Positions 23,420 through 32,721 of a stretch of DNA of 43,686 nucleotides are shown here, one piece after another. Position 1 is the stretch's first letter. Each line of letters opens with the position of its first letter. The translations under genes and the position numbers were made by a program. The notes under the pieces were generated by a model that saw only the letters and a program-made list of their open reading frames with translations, had not been told where the DNA came from and ran no database searches. Source of the DNA: Clostridia bacterium (GTDB taxonomy: Bacteria > Bacillota > Clostridia > Christensenellales > Aristaeellaceae); assembly GCA_017404985.1 (NCBI GenBank), contig JAFRBK010000010.1:1-43686 (forward strand), read 5' to 3'.

Positions 23420-24126
23420 TCAGGCTGCAGAAATATATGGCCCTGTGCGGCGTGTCCTCCCGCCGTGCGGCGGAGAAAATGATTGCGGAGGGCCGCGTGT
23501 CCGTCAACGGCGACGTGGTCACCGAAATGGGCACGAAGGTCGATGAATACGCAGACGAGGTCCGGGTGGACGGCGAGGTAATTACCCCCGAGGCGGAGAA
23601 GCATTATCTCGCCTATAACAAGCCCGTGGGCGAAGTTACCACCGTCTCCGACCCGGAGGGCCGGGCCACGGTCATGGACCGTTTTGAGGGCTATCCGGTC
23701 CGCCTCTTCCCGGTGGGCCGCCTGGATTATGACAGCGACGGCCTCCTCCTCCTGACCAACGACGGCGAGCTGATGAACCGCCTCCTCCATCCCAGCCGGG
23801 AAATTGATAAGGCCTATCTGGCCAAGGTGTCGAATAACCTCACGGAGGAGGACCTTGTCCGCCTAGCCCGCGGCGTCATAGTGAACGGGAAAATGACCTC
23901 CCCGGCCAAAGTGCGCCTCATCCGCCGGGATACGTTCTCCACCACCATCCTGGTTACGATCCATGAGGGCCGCAACCGCCAGGTGCGGAAAATGGTGGAA
24001 GCCGTCGGCCATCAGGTGGTCTCCCTTCGCCGCGTGGGCTTCGGCCCGATTCTCCTGGGCGACCTCCCCTCCGGCTGCTGGCGCCGCCTCACGGACGAAG
24101 AAGTCCGAAAACTCAAAGCCCTGTGA
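23416..24126 (+). CDS. rluB: RsuA/RluB-family rRNA pseudouridine synthase
   Basis: A 236-residue pseudouridine synthase. N-terminal S4 domain MIRLQKYMALCGVSSRRAAE, then the catalytic GRLDYDSDGLLLLTNDGEL with the essential aspartate at about 104, and the C-terminal HEGRNRQVRKM and RVGFGPI motifs. RluB of Bacillota modifies 23S rRNA; the exact position is inferred by homology and RsuA-like specificity cannot be excluded. Coupled to proA by a 4-base overlap. Confidence 0.93.
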   Translation: MIRLQKYMALCGVSSRRAAEKMIAEGRVSVNGDVVTEMGTKVDEYADEVRVDGEVITPEAEKHYLAYNKPVGEVTTVSDPEGRATVMDRFEGYPVRLFPVGRLDYDSDGLLLLTNDGELMNRLLHPSREIDKAYLAKVSNNLTEEDLVRLARGVIVNGKMTSPAKVRLIRRDTFSTTILVTIHEGRNRQVRKMVEAVGHQVVSLRRVGFGPILLGDLPSGCWRRLTDEEVRKLKAL

Positions 24127-24144
24127 GGGACAGAACCGTCCCTT
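24126..24144. repeat. Short palindrome AGGGAC...GTCCCT
   Basis: Six-base arms around AGAACC directly after the rluB stop, followed by only TTTCC. It may serve as a weak terminator. It resembles the palindrome at 485-505. Confidence 0.35.
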
Positions 24145-24168
24145 TCCAATTCGCATATTTTTTTCCGC

Positions 24169-24196
24169 TTGACAAAAAGGGAAAAAACGGTATAAT
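24169..24196 (+). promoter_or_regulatory. Promoter of tRNA-Ser
   Basis: Perfect TTGACA (24169-24174) and TATAAT (24191-24196) with a 16-base spacer. Confidence 0.9.
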
Positions 24197-24219
24197 CATT
24201 CGAGTAGGCATCAGGCCGT

Positions 24220-24310
24220 GGAGAGTTGGCTGAGTGGTCTAAGGCGCACGACTGGAAATCGTGTGTGGGGTGATACCTCACCTAGGGTTCAAATCCCTAA
24301 CTCTCCGCCA
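24220..24310 (+). tRNA. tRNA-Ser (GGA)
   Basis: Class II tRNA of 91 bases including an encoded CCA. Acceptor GGAGAGT/ACTCTCC, D arm TGGCTGAGTGGTCTAAGGC, anticodon stem CACGA/TCGTG with loop CTGGAAA giving anticodon GGA, long variable arm TGTGGGGTGATACCTCACC, T arm TAGGG-TTCAAAT-CCCTA, discriminator G. It reads UCC/UCU. Unlike the tRNA-Lys and tRNA-Leu here, its CCA is genomic. Confidence 0.97.
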
Positions 24311-24312
24311 CG

Positions 24313-24348
24313 GAAAACGGGTTTCGCACCCGTTTTCTTTTTTCTTTA
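24313..24348 (+). terminator. Terminator of tRNA-Ser
   Basis: GAAAACGGGT and ACCCGTTTTC form a perfect 10-bp stem with loop TTCGC, followed by a T-rich tract. Confidence 0.9.
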
Positions 24349-24384
24349 TCGTTTTCCATTTCCTTTTCGTTTTGCACTTTTTCC

Positions 24385-24413
24385 TTTATCATTTTTCCGT
24401 TTCGTGATAAAAT
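24385..24413 (+). promoter_or_regulatory. Possible promoter of the trkA operon
   Basis: A weak TTTATC (24385-24390) and TAAAAT (24408-24413) with a 17-base spacer in an AT-rich gap, about 27 bases before the trkA start. Confidence 0.45.
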
Positions 24414-24445
24414 ATATTATTGATTTCATGGTGGAGGAACGGCTT

Positions 24446-25810
24446 ATGCGGATTATCGTGATCGGTGCGGGCAAAGTCGGATACGCTCTTGCTGAGCATC
24501 TGATTGCTGAGGAGCATGATGTGATCGTCATCGATAAGGATGATGATGTCATTTCGCGCTGTTCCGGTTCGCTGGATGCGCTCTGCCTGAAGGGCAACGG
24601 CGCCAACGCCAAAATCCTGCTGGAGGCCGGCGTGGAGAAGGCGAATATCGTCATCGCCTCCACGGAAAATGACGAGACCAATATGCTCGCCTGCCTCATT
24701 TCCAAGCGCCTCGGCGCCCAGTATACCATCGCGCGCATCCGCGATCCGGAGTTTAATGAAAGCCAGATGCTGCTCCAGAACGAGCTCGGCATCGATGTAG
24801 CCATCAATCCGGAGCGCGCCACCGCGCTGGAAATCAGCCGCCTTCTGCGCTATCCCTTTGCCGGCAGCATCGAGTCCTTCGCCAAGGGCCAGGTGGAAAT
24901 GGTGGAGTTCAAGGCCGCCCAGCAGGATCCCTTTGTCGGCATCCCGATCAAGATCATTTCCTCTGAAGTACCCTCCATGCCGAGGGTGCTCTATGCGGTT
25001 ATTGAAAGGAACAACCAGGTCATCATTCCGGACGGCGATTTTATCATCCAGGCGGGCGACCGCGTCTTCGTTTCCGCGGATATGCTGAAGATCACGGATT
25101 ATTTCCGCTTTCTCGGCCGCAACCGCCAGAAGATCCGCAGCGTCATGGTCCTCGGCGGCGGCCGCATCTCCTATTATCTTTCCCGCCTGATTATCCCCAT
25201 GGGCATCCACGTCACCCTCTTTGAAATCAATCCAGAAAAGGCCCGCACCCTCAGTGAGCTCCTCCCGAAGGTGGATGTCATCCTGGGGGACGGCACGGAT
25301 GAGGACCTGATTGAGGAGCAGGGCCTCTCCCAGATGGATGCCTTCATCAGCCTCTCGAACCGGGATGAGGAAAACCTGATCTCCGGCATGCATGCCTCCC
25401 GCTGCGGGGTCCCGAAGGTGATTGTCAAAAACAGCCGCATGTCCCATCTGGATATTCTCAGCGACCTGGGCCTGGATTCCGTGATCTCTCCCCAGTTTAT
25501 CACCTGTTCGACAATCCTCCGCTATGTCCGTGCCCGGGAGAACAGCAACGGCACGAAGATTGAGCGGCTCTACCGCCTGGTGGACGGCAAGGCCGAAGCC
25601 ATGGAGTTTATCGCCATGAAGGGCGATGCCTATATCGGCATTCCGCTGAAGGACCTGGTCATCCGCCAGGGCATGCTGGTGGCCGTCATTGTCCGCCAGG
25701 GCAAGGTCATCGTCCCCTTCGGCAATGATCATATTGAGGCCGGGGACCATGTCGTGATTATTGCCTGCGAGTCCGGGGTGTCGGATCTGAATGAGGTAAT
25801 CTATCGATGA
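24446..25810 (+). CDS. trkA: Trk potassium uptake regulatory subunit TrkA
   Basis: A 454-residue cytosolic gating ring protein for the TrkH channel. Two tandem RCK modules are visible: the first Rossmann motif RIIVIGAGKVGYALAEHL with acidic DKDDD at the end of strand 2, the second SVMVLGGGRISYYLSRL at about residue 230, each followed by a TrkA-C domain (YIGIPLKDLVIRQGMLVAVI in the second). The ATG at 24446 has GGAGGA 7 bases upstream; longer frames run back into the tRNA. It overlaps trkH by 4 bases. RCK_C domains often bind c-di-AMP in Bacillota, so DarA and TrkA may share a signal. Confidence 0.96.
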   Translation: MRIIVIGAGKVGYALAEHLIAEEHDVIVIDKDDDVISRCSGSLDALCLKGNGANAKILLEAGVEKANIVIASTENDETNMLACLISKRLGAQYTIARIRDPEFNESQMLLQNELGIDVAINPERATALEISRLLRYPFAGSIESFAKGQVEMVEFKAAQQDPFVGIPIKIISSEVPSMPRVLYAVIERNNQVIIPDGDFIIQAGDRVFVSADMLKITDYFRFLGRNRQKIRSVMVLGGGRISYYLSRLIIPMGIHVTLFEINPEKARTLSELLPKVDVILGDGTDEDLIEEQGLSQMDAFISLSNRDEENLISGMHASRCGVPKVIVKNSRMSHLDILSDLGLDSVISPQFITCSTILRYVRARENSNGTKIERLYRLVDGKAEAMEFIAMKGDAYIGIPLKDLVIRQGMLVAVIVRQGKVIVPFGNDHIEAGDHVVIIACESGVSDLNEVIYR

Positions 25811-27264
25811 ACAGAAAGCTGATCATTCGCATCCTGGGGGCCATCCTCTGCATCGAGGCCGCCGCGATGATTCCTTCGCTGGTGATCTCCTTCATTCATC
25901 GCGACGGGGACACGGCCGCCCTTGCCCTCAGCCTGGCTGCCTGCGCCTTTCTCGGCTGCCCCATGCTCTGCTTTGTCAAAACGGATAAGAATGTCCATCT
26001 CCGCCTGAAAGAGGGTTTTATTATCACGGCGCTGGGCTGGATCCTGCTCAGCCTTTTCGGGGCGCTCCCCTTCCTGTTTTCAGGCGTGCTCCCCCGCTTT
26101 GAGGATGCGTTTTTTGAAGCCGTTTCCGGCTTCACCACCACCGGGGCCTCCGTGGTCACGGAGTTCGAAGGCTTCCCCCGCGGCGTCATGTTCTGGCGCG
26201 CTTCCACCCATTGGGTGGGCGGCATGGGCGTCCTGGTGCTGACCCTCGCCCTCCTTCCGAAGCTGACCGGCCGCAGCGCCCACCTTGTCAAGGCGGAAAG
26301 CCCCGGCCCGTCCCTCAGCAAGCTGGTCCCGAAAACCGGCGCCACGGCGAAAATCCTGTATACCATTTATTTTGCCCTCACCCTCGCCGAATTTGTCACG
26401 CTGATGCTCCTCGGCCTGAATCCCTATGACGCCGCTATCCATGCCATGGCTACGGCGGGCACCGGCGGCTTCAGCAATTACGGCGCCAGCGTCGCCGCCT
26501 TCTCCAGCGTCCCGGTGGAAATGGCGGTCGCCTTTTTCATGTTCCTTTTCGGCATCAACTTTGCCCTCTATTACAGATTTTTCATCGGGGAGCATTTCAA
26601 GGCCTTCTTTAAGGATGAGGAGTTCCGCTGGTATCTGGCCATTGCGGTTTCCGCAATCCTGGCCGTCTCCCTGATCAACCTCTCCTTTTATCAGGGGGAT
26701 TTCTGGACCTCCCTCCGCTACAGCGTGTTCACGATTTGTTCCACGATGTCCACCACCGGCTTTGTCGTGCTGGATTACAGCGTCTGGCCGGCCGCCAGCC
26801 TGATGATCGTGGTGCTGATCATGTTTGTCGGCTCCTGCGCCGGGTCCACCGCCGGCGGCATCAAGGTGATCCGCATCAATATGATCGCCAAGCTCTCCCG
26901 CCGCAACATCCGCGCCACCGGCCAGCCGAAGAAAATGGAAGTCATCCGTATTGACGGCAAGGCGGTGGAGGAAGGCATCCTCTCCCAGGTGGCCCAGTTC
27001 GCCCTCATGTATGTGGCGCTCTGGCTCCTCGGCGCCTTCATCATGTCCTTTGACGGCCGCTATGACCTGCTCACGCATCTCACGGCCTCCCTCACCTGCA
27101 TCAGCAATGTCGGCCCGGGCCTCGGCGCCGTCGGCCCCGCCTATAATTTCGCCGGCTACGGCATCCTCGCCAAGGTGACGGGCGCCTTCCTGATGCTCTT
27201 CGGCCGGCTGGAGCTCCTTCCCATGTTCATCCTCTTCACCCGTTCCGCCTGGCATAAGTATTAA
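25807..27264 (+). CDS. trkH: Trk potassium transporter, membrane subunit TrkH
   Basis: A 485-residue integral membrane protein of the SKT superfamily. Four pore-loop repeats can be followed: SGFTTTGASVV, TAGTGGFSNYG, CSTMSTTGFVVLD and TCISNVGPGLG, which supply the selectivity filter glycines. The segment THWVGGMGVLVL is family-typical. It is translated through ATGA from trkA and forms the K+ uptake system with it. Confidence 0.96.
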   Translation: MNRKLIIRILGAILCIEAAAMIPSLVISFIHRDGDTAALALSLAACAFLGCPMLCFVKTDKNVHLRLKEGFIITALGWILLSLFGALPFLFSGVLPRFEDAFFEAVSGFTTTGASVVTEFEGFPRGVMFWRASTHWVGGMGVLVLTLALLPKLTGRSAHLVKAESPGPSLSKLVPKTGATAKILYTIYFALTLAEFVTLMLLGLNPYDAAIHAMATAGTGGFSNYGASVAAFSSVPVEMAVAFFMFLFGINFALYYRFFIGEHFKAFFKDEEFRWYLAIAVSAILAVSLINLSFYQGDFWTSLRYSVFTICSTMSTTGFVVLDYSVWPAASLMIVVLIMFVGSCAGSTAGGIKVIRINMIAKLSRRNIRATGQPKKMEVIRIDGKAVEEGILSQVAQFALMYVALWLLGAFIMSFDGRYDLLTHLTASLTCISNVGPGLGAVGPAYNFAGYGILAKVTGAFLMLFGRLELLPMFILFTRSAWHKY

Positions 27265-27321
27265 GAAAGCAATCAGCAAAAAACACTTTCTGATGGAATT
27301 CATCCGAACCACGGAGGCCAA

Positions 27322-28902
27322 ATGGCAAATCAGACGAAATCGATCGCGAAAGGTATTTCCGTCCTGGGCCTGACCGGCATTATCTGCAAGTTTGTCGGCG
27401 TCCTGTACTCGATCCCCCTGGCGCGCATTCTGGGGGATAAGGGCCTCGGCCTGTTCCAGACGGTTTTCCCCACCTATAATCTGCTCCTTACGCTGTCCAG
27501 CGCGGGCCTCCCAGTGGCCGTCTCCCGCATGGTCGCCCATTTTCTGGCCCGGGAAGACCGCCCCAACGCGGAGAAAACCTTTTCCGTTGCCCTGAAGCTT
27601 CTTCTTGCCATCGGCTCCTTCTTCAGCCTGATGATGATTCTCTCCAACGGGCTCCTGGTCCGGCTGGTCGGCGTGGAGGAAGCCTCGAAGGGCTTTTATG
27701 TCATCGCCCCCTGCGTGATGATCGTCTGCATCCTCTCCGCCTTCCGGGGCTATATCCAGGGCCATCAGGACATGGTACCGACCGCGATCTCCCAGCTGAT
27801 TGAGCAGGTGGGCAAGGTGGCGGTTTCCCTGCCCCTGGCCGCCATCGGCATGAAGAAAAGCATGGCGGAGGGCGCCGCCGGGGCCCTGCTGGGCATCACG
27901 GTGGTGGAGGCCCTCGCCCTAGTCTATATGATGATCCTTGTCCTCATCCACCGCCGCCGGCAGCAGCCCCTGCCGGCCCCCGCGGAGGGCAGCAAGGTTC
28001 TTTCCGGGTCGGCGATCACGCGCCAGCTGGTCACGATCTCAATCCCGATCACGATCAGCGCCTGCATCATCCCCCTGGCCCAGTTTATTGATTCCGCTCT
28101 CATGGTCAACCGCATGGTTACCTCCGGCCTCACCCGCGATGCGGCCACCTCTCTCTATGGCATTTTCTCCGGCATGGTCATCCGGCTGATCAATATCCCG
28201 ACGGCCCTGGCCCTCGCCATTTCGATGAGCCTGGTCCCCGCCATTTCCTCTGCAAAATCCATTGAGGACCATGCCTCCATTGTCCGGGAGGCGGATACCG
28301 GCATCCGCTATGCCGCGCTGATCGGCTTTCCCTGCTCGATCGGCATGAGCCTCCTGGCGAAGCCGATTCTCGCCTTCTTCTATTCAGGAACCCTGACCCC
28401 CGAACGCCTGCAGACGGCGGCCAGCCTGCTGGAAATCTCCTCCCTCACGGTCCTGCTCTTCACGGTGGTCCAGGCCACCAGCAGCATCCTCCAGGGCCTC
28501 CATAAGCAGAAAATCCCGATGTATACGATGATTGCCGGCGTCGCCTGCAAAATCGTCCTGAATTATACGCTGATCGGCACCCCGGGCATCAATATCCACG
28601 GCGGCCCGATCGCCTCCCTCGTCTGCTATTCGGTGTCGATGATTCCGAACCTGTATTTCTGCTGTAAGTACGCTGGCATGAAGTTCAACTGGTCCGGCTG
28701 GGTCCTGCGTCCCGGGCTGGCGGCGGCGGCCATGGGGGCCGTCCTCTTCCTGCTCCGCCGCGTTCTGCCGGAGGGAAAAATCGTCACCATTCTCCTGATC
28801 GCCCTGGGCGCGGGGGTCTATCTGGCGGCCGCATGGCTGGACCATGCCCTCTCCCGGGAAGATTTGCGTGGCTTGTTCCACAGAAAGCGTAAAGCCAGAT
28901 GA
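27322..28902 (+). CDS. SpoVB/MurJ-like MOP-family flippase
   Basis: A 526-residue polytopic membrane protein of the MATE/polysaccharide transporter superfamily. The N-terminal KGISVLGLTGIICKFVGVLY and IPLARILGDKGLGLFQ, and FRGYIQGHQDMVPTAISQLI, are typical of the SpoVB/Wzx group. Members move lipid-linked peptidoglycan or polysaccharide precursors across the membrane; SpoVB acts in spore cortex formation. Position just before yabN matches the Bacillus spoVT-yabM-yabN region, so a YabM/SpoVB paralogue is equally likely. GGAGG precedes the ATG by 4 bases. It overlaps yabN by 4 bases. Confidence 0.9.
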   Translation: MANQTKSIAKGISVLGLTGIICKFVGVLYSIPLARILGDKGLGLFQTVFPTYNLLLTLSSAGLPVAVSRMVAHFLAREDRPNAEKTFSVALKLLLAIGSFFSLMMILSNGLLVRLVGVEEASKGFYVIAPCVMIVCILSAFRGYIQGHQDMVPTAISQLIEQVGKVAVSLPLAAIGMKKSMAEGAAGALLGITVVEALALVYMMILVLIHRRRQQPLPAPAEGSKVLSGSAITRQLVTISIPITISACIIPLAQFIDSALMVNRMVTSGLTRDAATSLYGIFSGMVIRLINIPTALALAISMSLVPAISSAKSIEDHASIVREADTGIRYAALIGFPCSIGMSLLAKPILAFFYSGTLTPERLQTAASLLEISSLTVLLFTVVQATSSILQGLHKQKIPMYTMIAGVACKIVLNYTLIGTPGINIHGGPIASLVCYSVSMIPNLYFCCKYAGMKFNWSGWVLRPGLAAAAMGAVLFLLRRVLPEGKIVTILLIALGAGVYLAAAWLDHALSREDLRGLFHRKRKAR

Positions 28903-30260
28903 AGAAAATCGTTGTCGTTCCGATCGGAAACGGGGATCCGGACTGGATGGCCCCCGGGGCTGTCTCCGCCCTGCGCGGCGCCGACCGGCTGGTCCTGCGC
29001 ACGGACCATCACCCGGCCAAAGCCTGGCTGCTCCGGCATCACATCCCCTATGTTTCCCTGGATGAATTCTATGAGTCCGCAGAGGATTTTGAAGCCATGT
29101 ACGCCGCCATGGCGGCCCGCCTCTGGGAACTGACGGAGGAAGGCCCGGTCACCTATGCGATCCCCGATCCCCTGTCGGACCGCAGCCTGGACCATCTGTA
29201 CCTATCCCGCCCCGCGCCGGAGGACGAGGTGCAGGTTCTTCCCGGCGTCAGCCGCCTGGAGCTCCTCCAGTCCCTCTTCCGGGAGCATCTCCCGTCCTCC
29301 GGCGGCTGCCGTTTCGTCTCCGCCGCCGCCCTTCCGGAGACGGATTATGATCCCAATGTCTCCCTCCTGGTGGATGAGCTGGATAACGAAATCCTCGCCG
29401 GCGAGGTCAAGCTCTTTCTCTCGAAATATATGGAGGATGAGGATGATGTCTTTTTCCTTTCCTCCGACCGGGAGCCCCCGGTCTCCATCCCTCTCATGGA
29501 GCTGGACCGCCGGCCCTGCAGCCATCTTTCCGCGGTGCTGGTGCCGGGCCGCCCCTGGCAGTCCCGCACCCATTTCACGCTCTTTGACCTGGAGCAGATC
29601 ATGGACCGCCTACGGGATCCCCTGTCCGGCTGCCCCTGGGACCGGAAACAGACCCACGCCTCCCTCCGGGAATATATCGTCGAGGAAGCCTGGGAAACGG
29701 TCGGCGCCATTGAGGAAGGCGATCCCCTGAAGCTGTCGGATGAGCTGGGCGACCTCCTGTTCCAGGTCATTTTCCAGGCGGCCGTCGGCAAGGGCACAGG
29801 GGATTTCGATATCCGGGATGTTCTGAATCATATCTGCCGCAAGATGATCCGCCGCCATCCTCACGTCTTCGGGGAGGAAACCTTCCTCGGCGCCGAGGAG
29901 CAAGGGCGCAGATGGGAATCCATCAAGCGCATGGAAAACGGCAATGAATCGGTGGAACAGAGCCTGATGAACGTCTGCCGGGCCCTCCCATCCCTGAAGT
30001 TTGCCCAGAAAGTCGCGAAGAAATCGGCCCCCCTCCGGCCCCTGCCCCCCGCGGAGGAAGCCCTGGCCCGCATTCTGGAGGACGCGGCAGCCCTGCAGTC
30101 CCGCCGGGATCCGGATCCGCCGCTGGTGGGGGATCTCCTGATGGCCTGCGCGCTGTATTGCCAGCTGAACCATCTGGATGCCGAAATCCTGCTCCGCGAG
30201 GCCGCGAACCGTTTCCGGGACAGCGCCCTCTCCGGCGGGGACGAACCCAAAGAAGAATAA
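28899..30260 (+). CDS. yabN: YabN-type fusion: degenerate tetrapyrrole methylase domain plus MazG nucleotide pyrophosphohydrolase
   Basis: A 453-residue two-domain protein. Residues 1-220 resemble the SAM-dependent tetrapyrrole methylase fold (GNGDPDW at the start, PGVSRLELLQ near 108) but the central glycine motif is replaced by AIPDPLSDRS, so methyl transfer is doubtful. Residues 235-350 are a MazG domain: RDPLSGCPWDRKQTHASLRE, then EEAWE and the metal-binding DELGDLLFQV, which hydrolyse (d)NTPs as a house-cleaning step. This architecture is conserved in Bacillota next to spoVB/yabM and the S4 protein yabO, as here. Confidence 0.94.
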   Translation: MKKIVVVPIGNGDPDWMAPGAVSALRGADRLVLRTDHHPAKAWLLRHHIPYVSLDEFYESAEDFEAMYAAMAARLWELTEEGPVTYAIPDPLSDRSLDHLYLSRPAPEDEVQVLPGVSRLELLQSLFREHLPSSGGCRFVSAAALPETDYDPNVSLLVDELDNEILAGEVKLFLSKYMEDEDDVFFLSSDREPPVSIPLMELDRRPCSHLSAVLVPGRPWQSRTHFTLFDLEQIMDRLRDPLSGCPWDRKQTHASLREYIVEEAWETVGAIEEGDPLKLSDELGDLLFQVIFQAAVGKGTGDFDIRDVLNHICRKMIRRHPHVFGEETFLGAEEQGRRWESIKRMENGNESVEQSLMNVCRALPSLKFAQKVAKKSAPLRPLPPAEEALARILEDAAALQSRRDPDPPLVGDLLMACALYCQLNHLDAEILLREAANRFRDSALSGGDEPKEE

Positions 30261-30276
30261 AGGAGAAAAAACGATT

Positions 30277-30552
30277 ATGAGATTGGATAAATATCTGAAG
30301 GTCTCCAGGATTATCAAGCGGCGCACGGTGGCCAATGAGGCCTGCGACGGCGGCCGCGTGTCCCTGAATGACCGGGTGGCGAAGCCCTCAGCCGAGGTAA
30401 AGCCCGGCGATGTCATCGCGATCCGCTTCGGCGAGCATGTCGGCCGTTATCGGGTGCTCCAGGTGAAGGAAACCGTCCGCAAGGAGGAATCCGGCGATCT
30501 CTTTGAGCTTATTTCCGAGGACGCGGCGGTCAACGCGGAGCGAAATGCATGA
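30277..30552 (+). CDS. S4-domain RNA-binding protein (Hsp15/YabO/RqcP family)
   Basis: A 91-residue protein that is essentially one S4 domain: [20 protein letters not shown], then [14 protein letters not shown] and [11 protein letters not shown]. In B. subtilis the homologue YabO (RqcP) works with RqcH in ribosome-associated quality control by adding poly-alanine tails; its place behind yabN matches. The ATG at 30277 has AGGAG 11 bases upstream. It overlaps ispDF by 4 bases. Confidence 0.92.
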   Translation: MRLDKYLKVSRIIKRRTVANEACDGGRVSLNDRVAKPSAEVKPGDVIAIRFGEHVGRYRVLQVKETVRKEESGDLFELISEDAAVNAERNA

Positions 30553-31733
30553 AAAAGATCCTGATTTTACTCTCGGCCGGTTCCGGCTCCCGCATGCAGG
30601 CGGACCGGAATAAGGTCTTCCTCCCGGTAGCGGGTTTATGCGTGATGGCCCGCAGCCTCCGGGCCTTTGCGCCCGTGGTGGACGAATGTGTCCTGGTTTA
30701 TCGTGCGGAGGACCTTCCGCTGGTCGAGGCGGAGCTGGCGGCGCTGTATCCGTCCTTTCCCGTCCGCCTGGCGCCCGGCGGGGCTTCCCGCCAGGAGTCT
30801 GTGCGCTGCGGCGTCTCCGCCGCGGCCTGTAATGATGAGGATATCCTCCTGATCCATGACTGCGCCCGCTGCCTGGTTTCGGAGCCTTTGATTCGACGGG
30901 TGCTCCGCGCCGCGGAGGAATCCGGCGCGGCCATCCCGGCCCTGCCGGCGGTGAACACGGTCAAAGTCGGCCGGGAGGGCTGGGTGATTTCCACCCCGGA
31001 CCGTTCCACTCTCTTTGAGGTCCAGACTCCGCAGTGCATCCGGGCCGGCCTCCTGAAACAGGGGCTGTCTCTCGCCGCGCGGGATGGCTTTGCAGGCACG
31101 GATGATGCCTCCCTCCTGGAGCATGCCGGCATCCCGGTGCGCCTGGTCGAAGGCGAAAGGAAGAATATCAAAATCACTTCCGGAGAGGATTTGAAAATCG
31201 CTGAAATGTATCTGAACACAGCCCCCGCCTGGCGCGTCGGCCAGGGCTATGATGTCCATCAGCTCGTCGAAAACCGCCGCCTGGTGCTATGCGGCGTCGA
31301 AATCCCGTATGAAAAGGGCCTTCTGGGCCACAGCGACGCGGATGTCGCCCTCCATGCCCTGATGGATGCGCTCCTGGGCGCGGCGGCCCTGGGGGATATC
31401 GGCCACCTCTTCCCAGATACGGACGATCGCTATAAAGGCATTGATTCCCTGCTCCTCCTGAAGGAGGTGGCCCGCGTCCTTGCGGAAAAAGGCTGGTCCC
31501 TCATCAATGCGGATATCACAATCGTGGCCCAGCGCCCAAAGCTCGCCCCCTATATTCCGCAGATGAGAAAAAAAGTTGCCGAAGCCCTGTCCACTGATGC
31601 GGACCGCATCAGCGTCAAAGCCACGACAACCGAGCATCTGGGTTTCGAGGGCCGCATGGAAGGGATCTCCTCCCAGGCGGTCTGCCTGCTTTCCCGGGTT
31701 ACGGATACATCATGCTCCCCAGCAGAATCGTGA
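30549..31733 (+). CDS. ispDF: Bifunctional IspD/IspF enzyme of the MEP pathway
   Basis: A 394-residue fusion catalysing cytidylylation of MEP and cyclisation to MEcPP in isoprenoid synthesis. IspD half (1-220): [20 protein letters not shown] (normally L-A-A-G-x-G-x-R), [23 protein letters not shown] and TDDASLLE. IspF half (228-385): GYDVHQL with metal ligands Asp235 and His237, [15 protein letters not shown] with His269, and [17 protein letters not shown]. The first LAAG alanine is serine (LLSAG), a mild change. Its 3' end overlaps the convergent secreted-protein gene by 35 bases. Confidence 0.97.
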   Translation: MKKILILLSAGSGSRMQADRNKVFLPVAGLCVMARSLRAFAPVVDECVLVYRAEDLPLVEAELAALYPSFPVRLAPGGASRQESVRCGVSAAACNDEDILLIHDCARCLVSEPLIRRVLRAAEESGAAIPALPAVNTVKVGREGWVISTPDRSTLFEVQTPQCIRAGLLKQGLSLAARDGFAGTDDASLLEHAGIPVRLVEGERKNIKITSGEDLKIAEMYLNTAPAWRVGQGYDVHQLVENRRLVLCGVEIPYEKGLLGHSDADVALHALMDALLGAAALGDIGHLFPDTDDRYKGIDSLLLLKEVARVLAEKGWSLINADITIVAQRPKLAPYIPQMRKKVAEALSTDADRISVKATTTEHLGFEGRMEGISSQAVCLLSRVTDTSCSPAES

Positions 31734-32721
31734 AGTAATGTTCATAGTTCACCATCAGCAGCTTGCCTGAAGGATCCCTGTCATCGTCCGCCCGGACGAT
31801 GATTTTGTTTTCCGGCGAAAACGCTGCCTCGTCCCGGGTCACCGTCAGGATGCCCCAGGTTTCCCCGGTGCGGGCGTTGGTGATTTCCATCCGGGAGGAA
31901 TCCAATGCGCCGGCGGGCATGATCTCCCCGGCCATCCGCATCTCGATCCGTTCATTGGCGGAGCTGATGGCACCGTCGAAGAGAATGGGGTTCCGTTCGC
32001 CTTCGTGCCGGAAACTCCCTTCCCAGTGGAGGAAGGAGTGGTTCAGGCTGGCGTTCTGGTATCCCGCCTGTTCCGGGTCGACGCTGAGGGAAATGGAGTA
32101 GAACGTCATGTCGTTGTCCGCCAGGGCCTGGAATCCGATGCCATAGATCCGGCCGCTTTCGGCAAAGCTCAGCACCCCACTGGTGTTGTCGGCATCCGTC
32201 CGGTTGAGGGAGAAGGTGAAGTACGCCGCCCCGTCCTTTTCCCCCTGGAAGGTGTAGTATTTCCCGCCGTCGTATACCTGGCACCGCAGGCTCATCCCGG
32301 CCGCGGCCAGCCATTGGCCGAGCCGGCTCCCGCCCAAGGCTGCCCCGTCCGTTACGGCTTCCTTTTTTGTCAGGGCCAGGTCGAAGCAGTCCCCGGTGTA
32401 GAAGCCTTTTTCCTCCGCAGCGCCGGCGGTGGCCCGGTCGGCGAACTGTGCCAGCCTGGCCAGGGCCTTGCTTTCGGGCAACAGGGCCGCCAGCCATTGG
32501 TCGGTATCGCCGGCGGTGTTCCCGAAGCCGGAATACTCAATGGCATATTCCGGCGTGGTGGAGGAGACGGCCACGGTTTCCTCCCCGGTGTAGATGTCCC
32601 ATTCGGACCCCAGACTTTCCTGCGTGCATTCCAGCCGGATATGCCAGTGTTCAGCCCCTGCGGGCCCTACAGCCAGAACCGCCAGCAGCACCGCCGCCAG
32701 CAGCAGGGTCAGTTTCTTCAT
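31699..32721 (-). CDS. Secreted protein of unknown function (340 aa)
   Basis: I do not recognise a family. The protein has a clean signal peptide ([20 protein letters not shown], cleavage probably after AGA at 23), so it is exported. The mature part is rich in beta-strand-like alternating sequence and has no membrane anchor, lipobox or catalytic motif that I can see. It is translationally coupled (4-base overlap, ATGA) to the upstream 550-residue secreted protein, suggesting a joint role in the envelope. It ends 35 bases inside the convergent ispDF gene. Confidence 0.85.
   Translation of the reverse strand: MKKLTLLLAAVLLAVLAVGPAGAEHWHIRLECTQESLGSEWDIYTGEETVAVSSTTPEYAIEYSGFGNTAGDTDQWLAALLPESKALARLAQFADRATAGAAEEKGFYTGDCFDLALTKKEAVTDGAALGGSRLGQWLAAAGMSLRCQVYDGGKYYTFQGEKDGAAYFTFSLNRTDADNTSGVLSFAESGRIYGIGFQALADNDMTFYSISLSVDPEQAGYQNASLNHSFLHWEGSFRHEGERNPILFDGAISSANERIEMRMAGEIMPAGALDSSRMEITNARTGETWGILTVTRDEAAFSPENKIIVRADDDRDPSGKLLMVNYEHYFTILLGSMMYP

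Noticed and set aside
26080-27765. A 561-codon minus-strand frame
   Set aside because: Antisense to trkH and the flippase gene; its His/Asp/Gly-rich product is typical of a reverse-complement reading.
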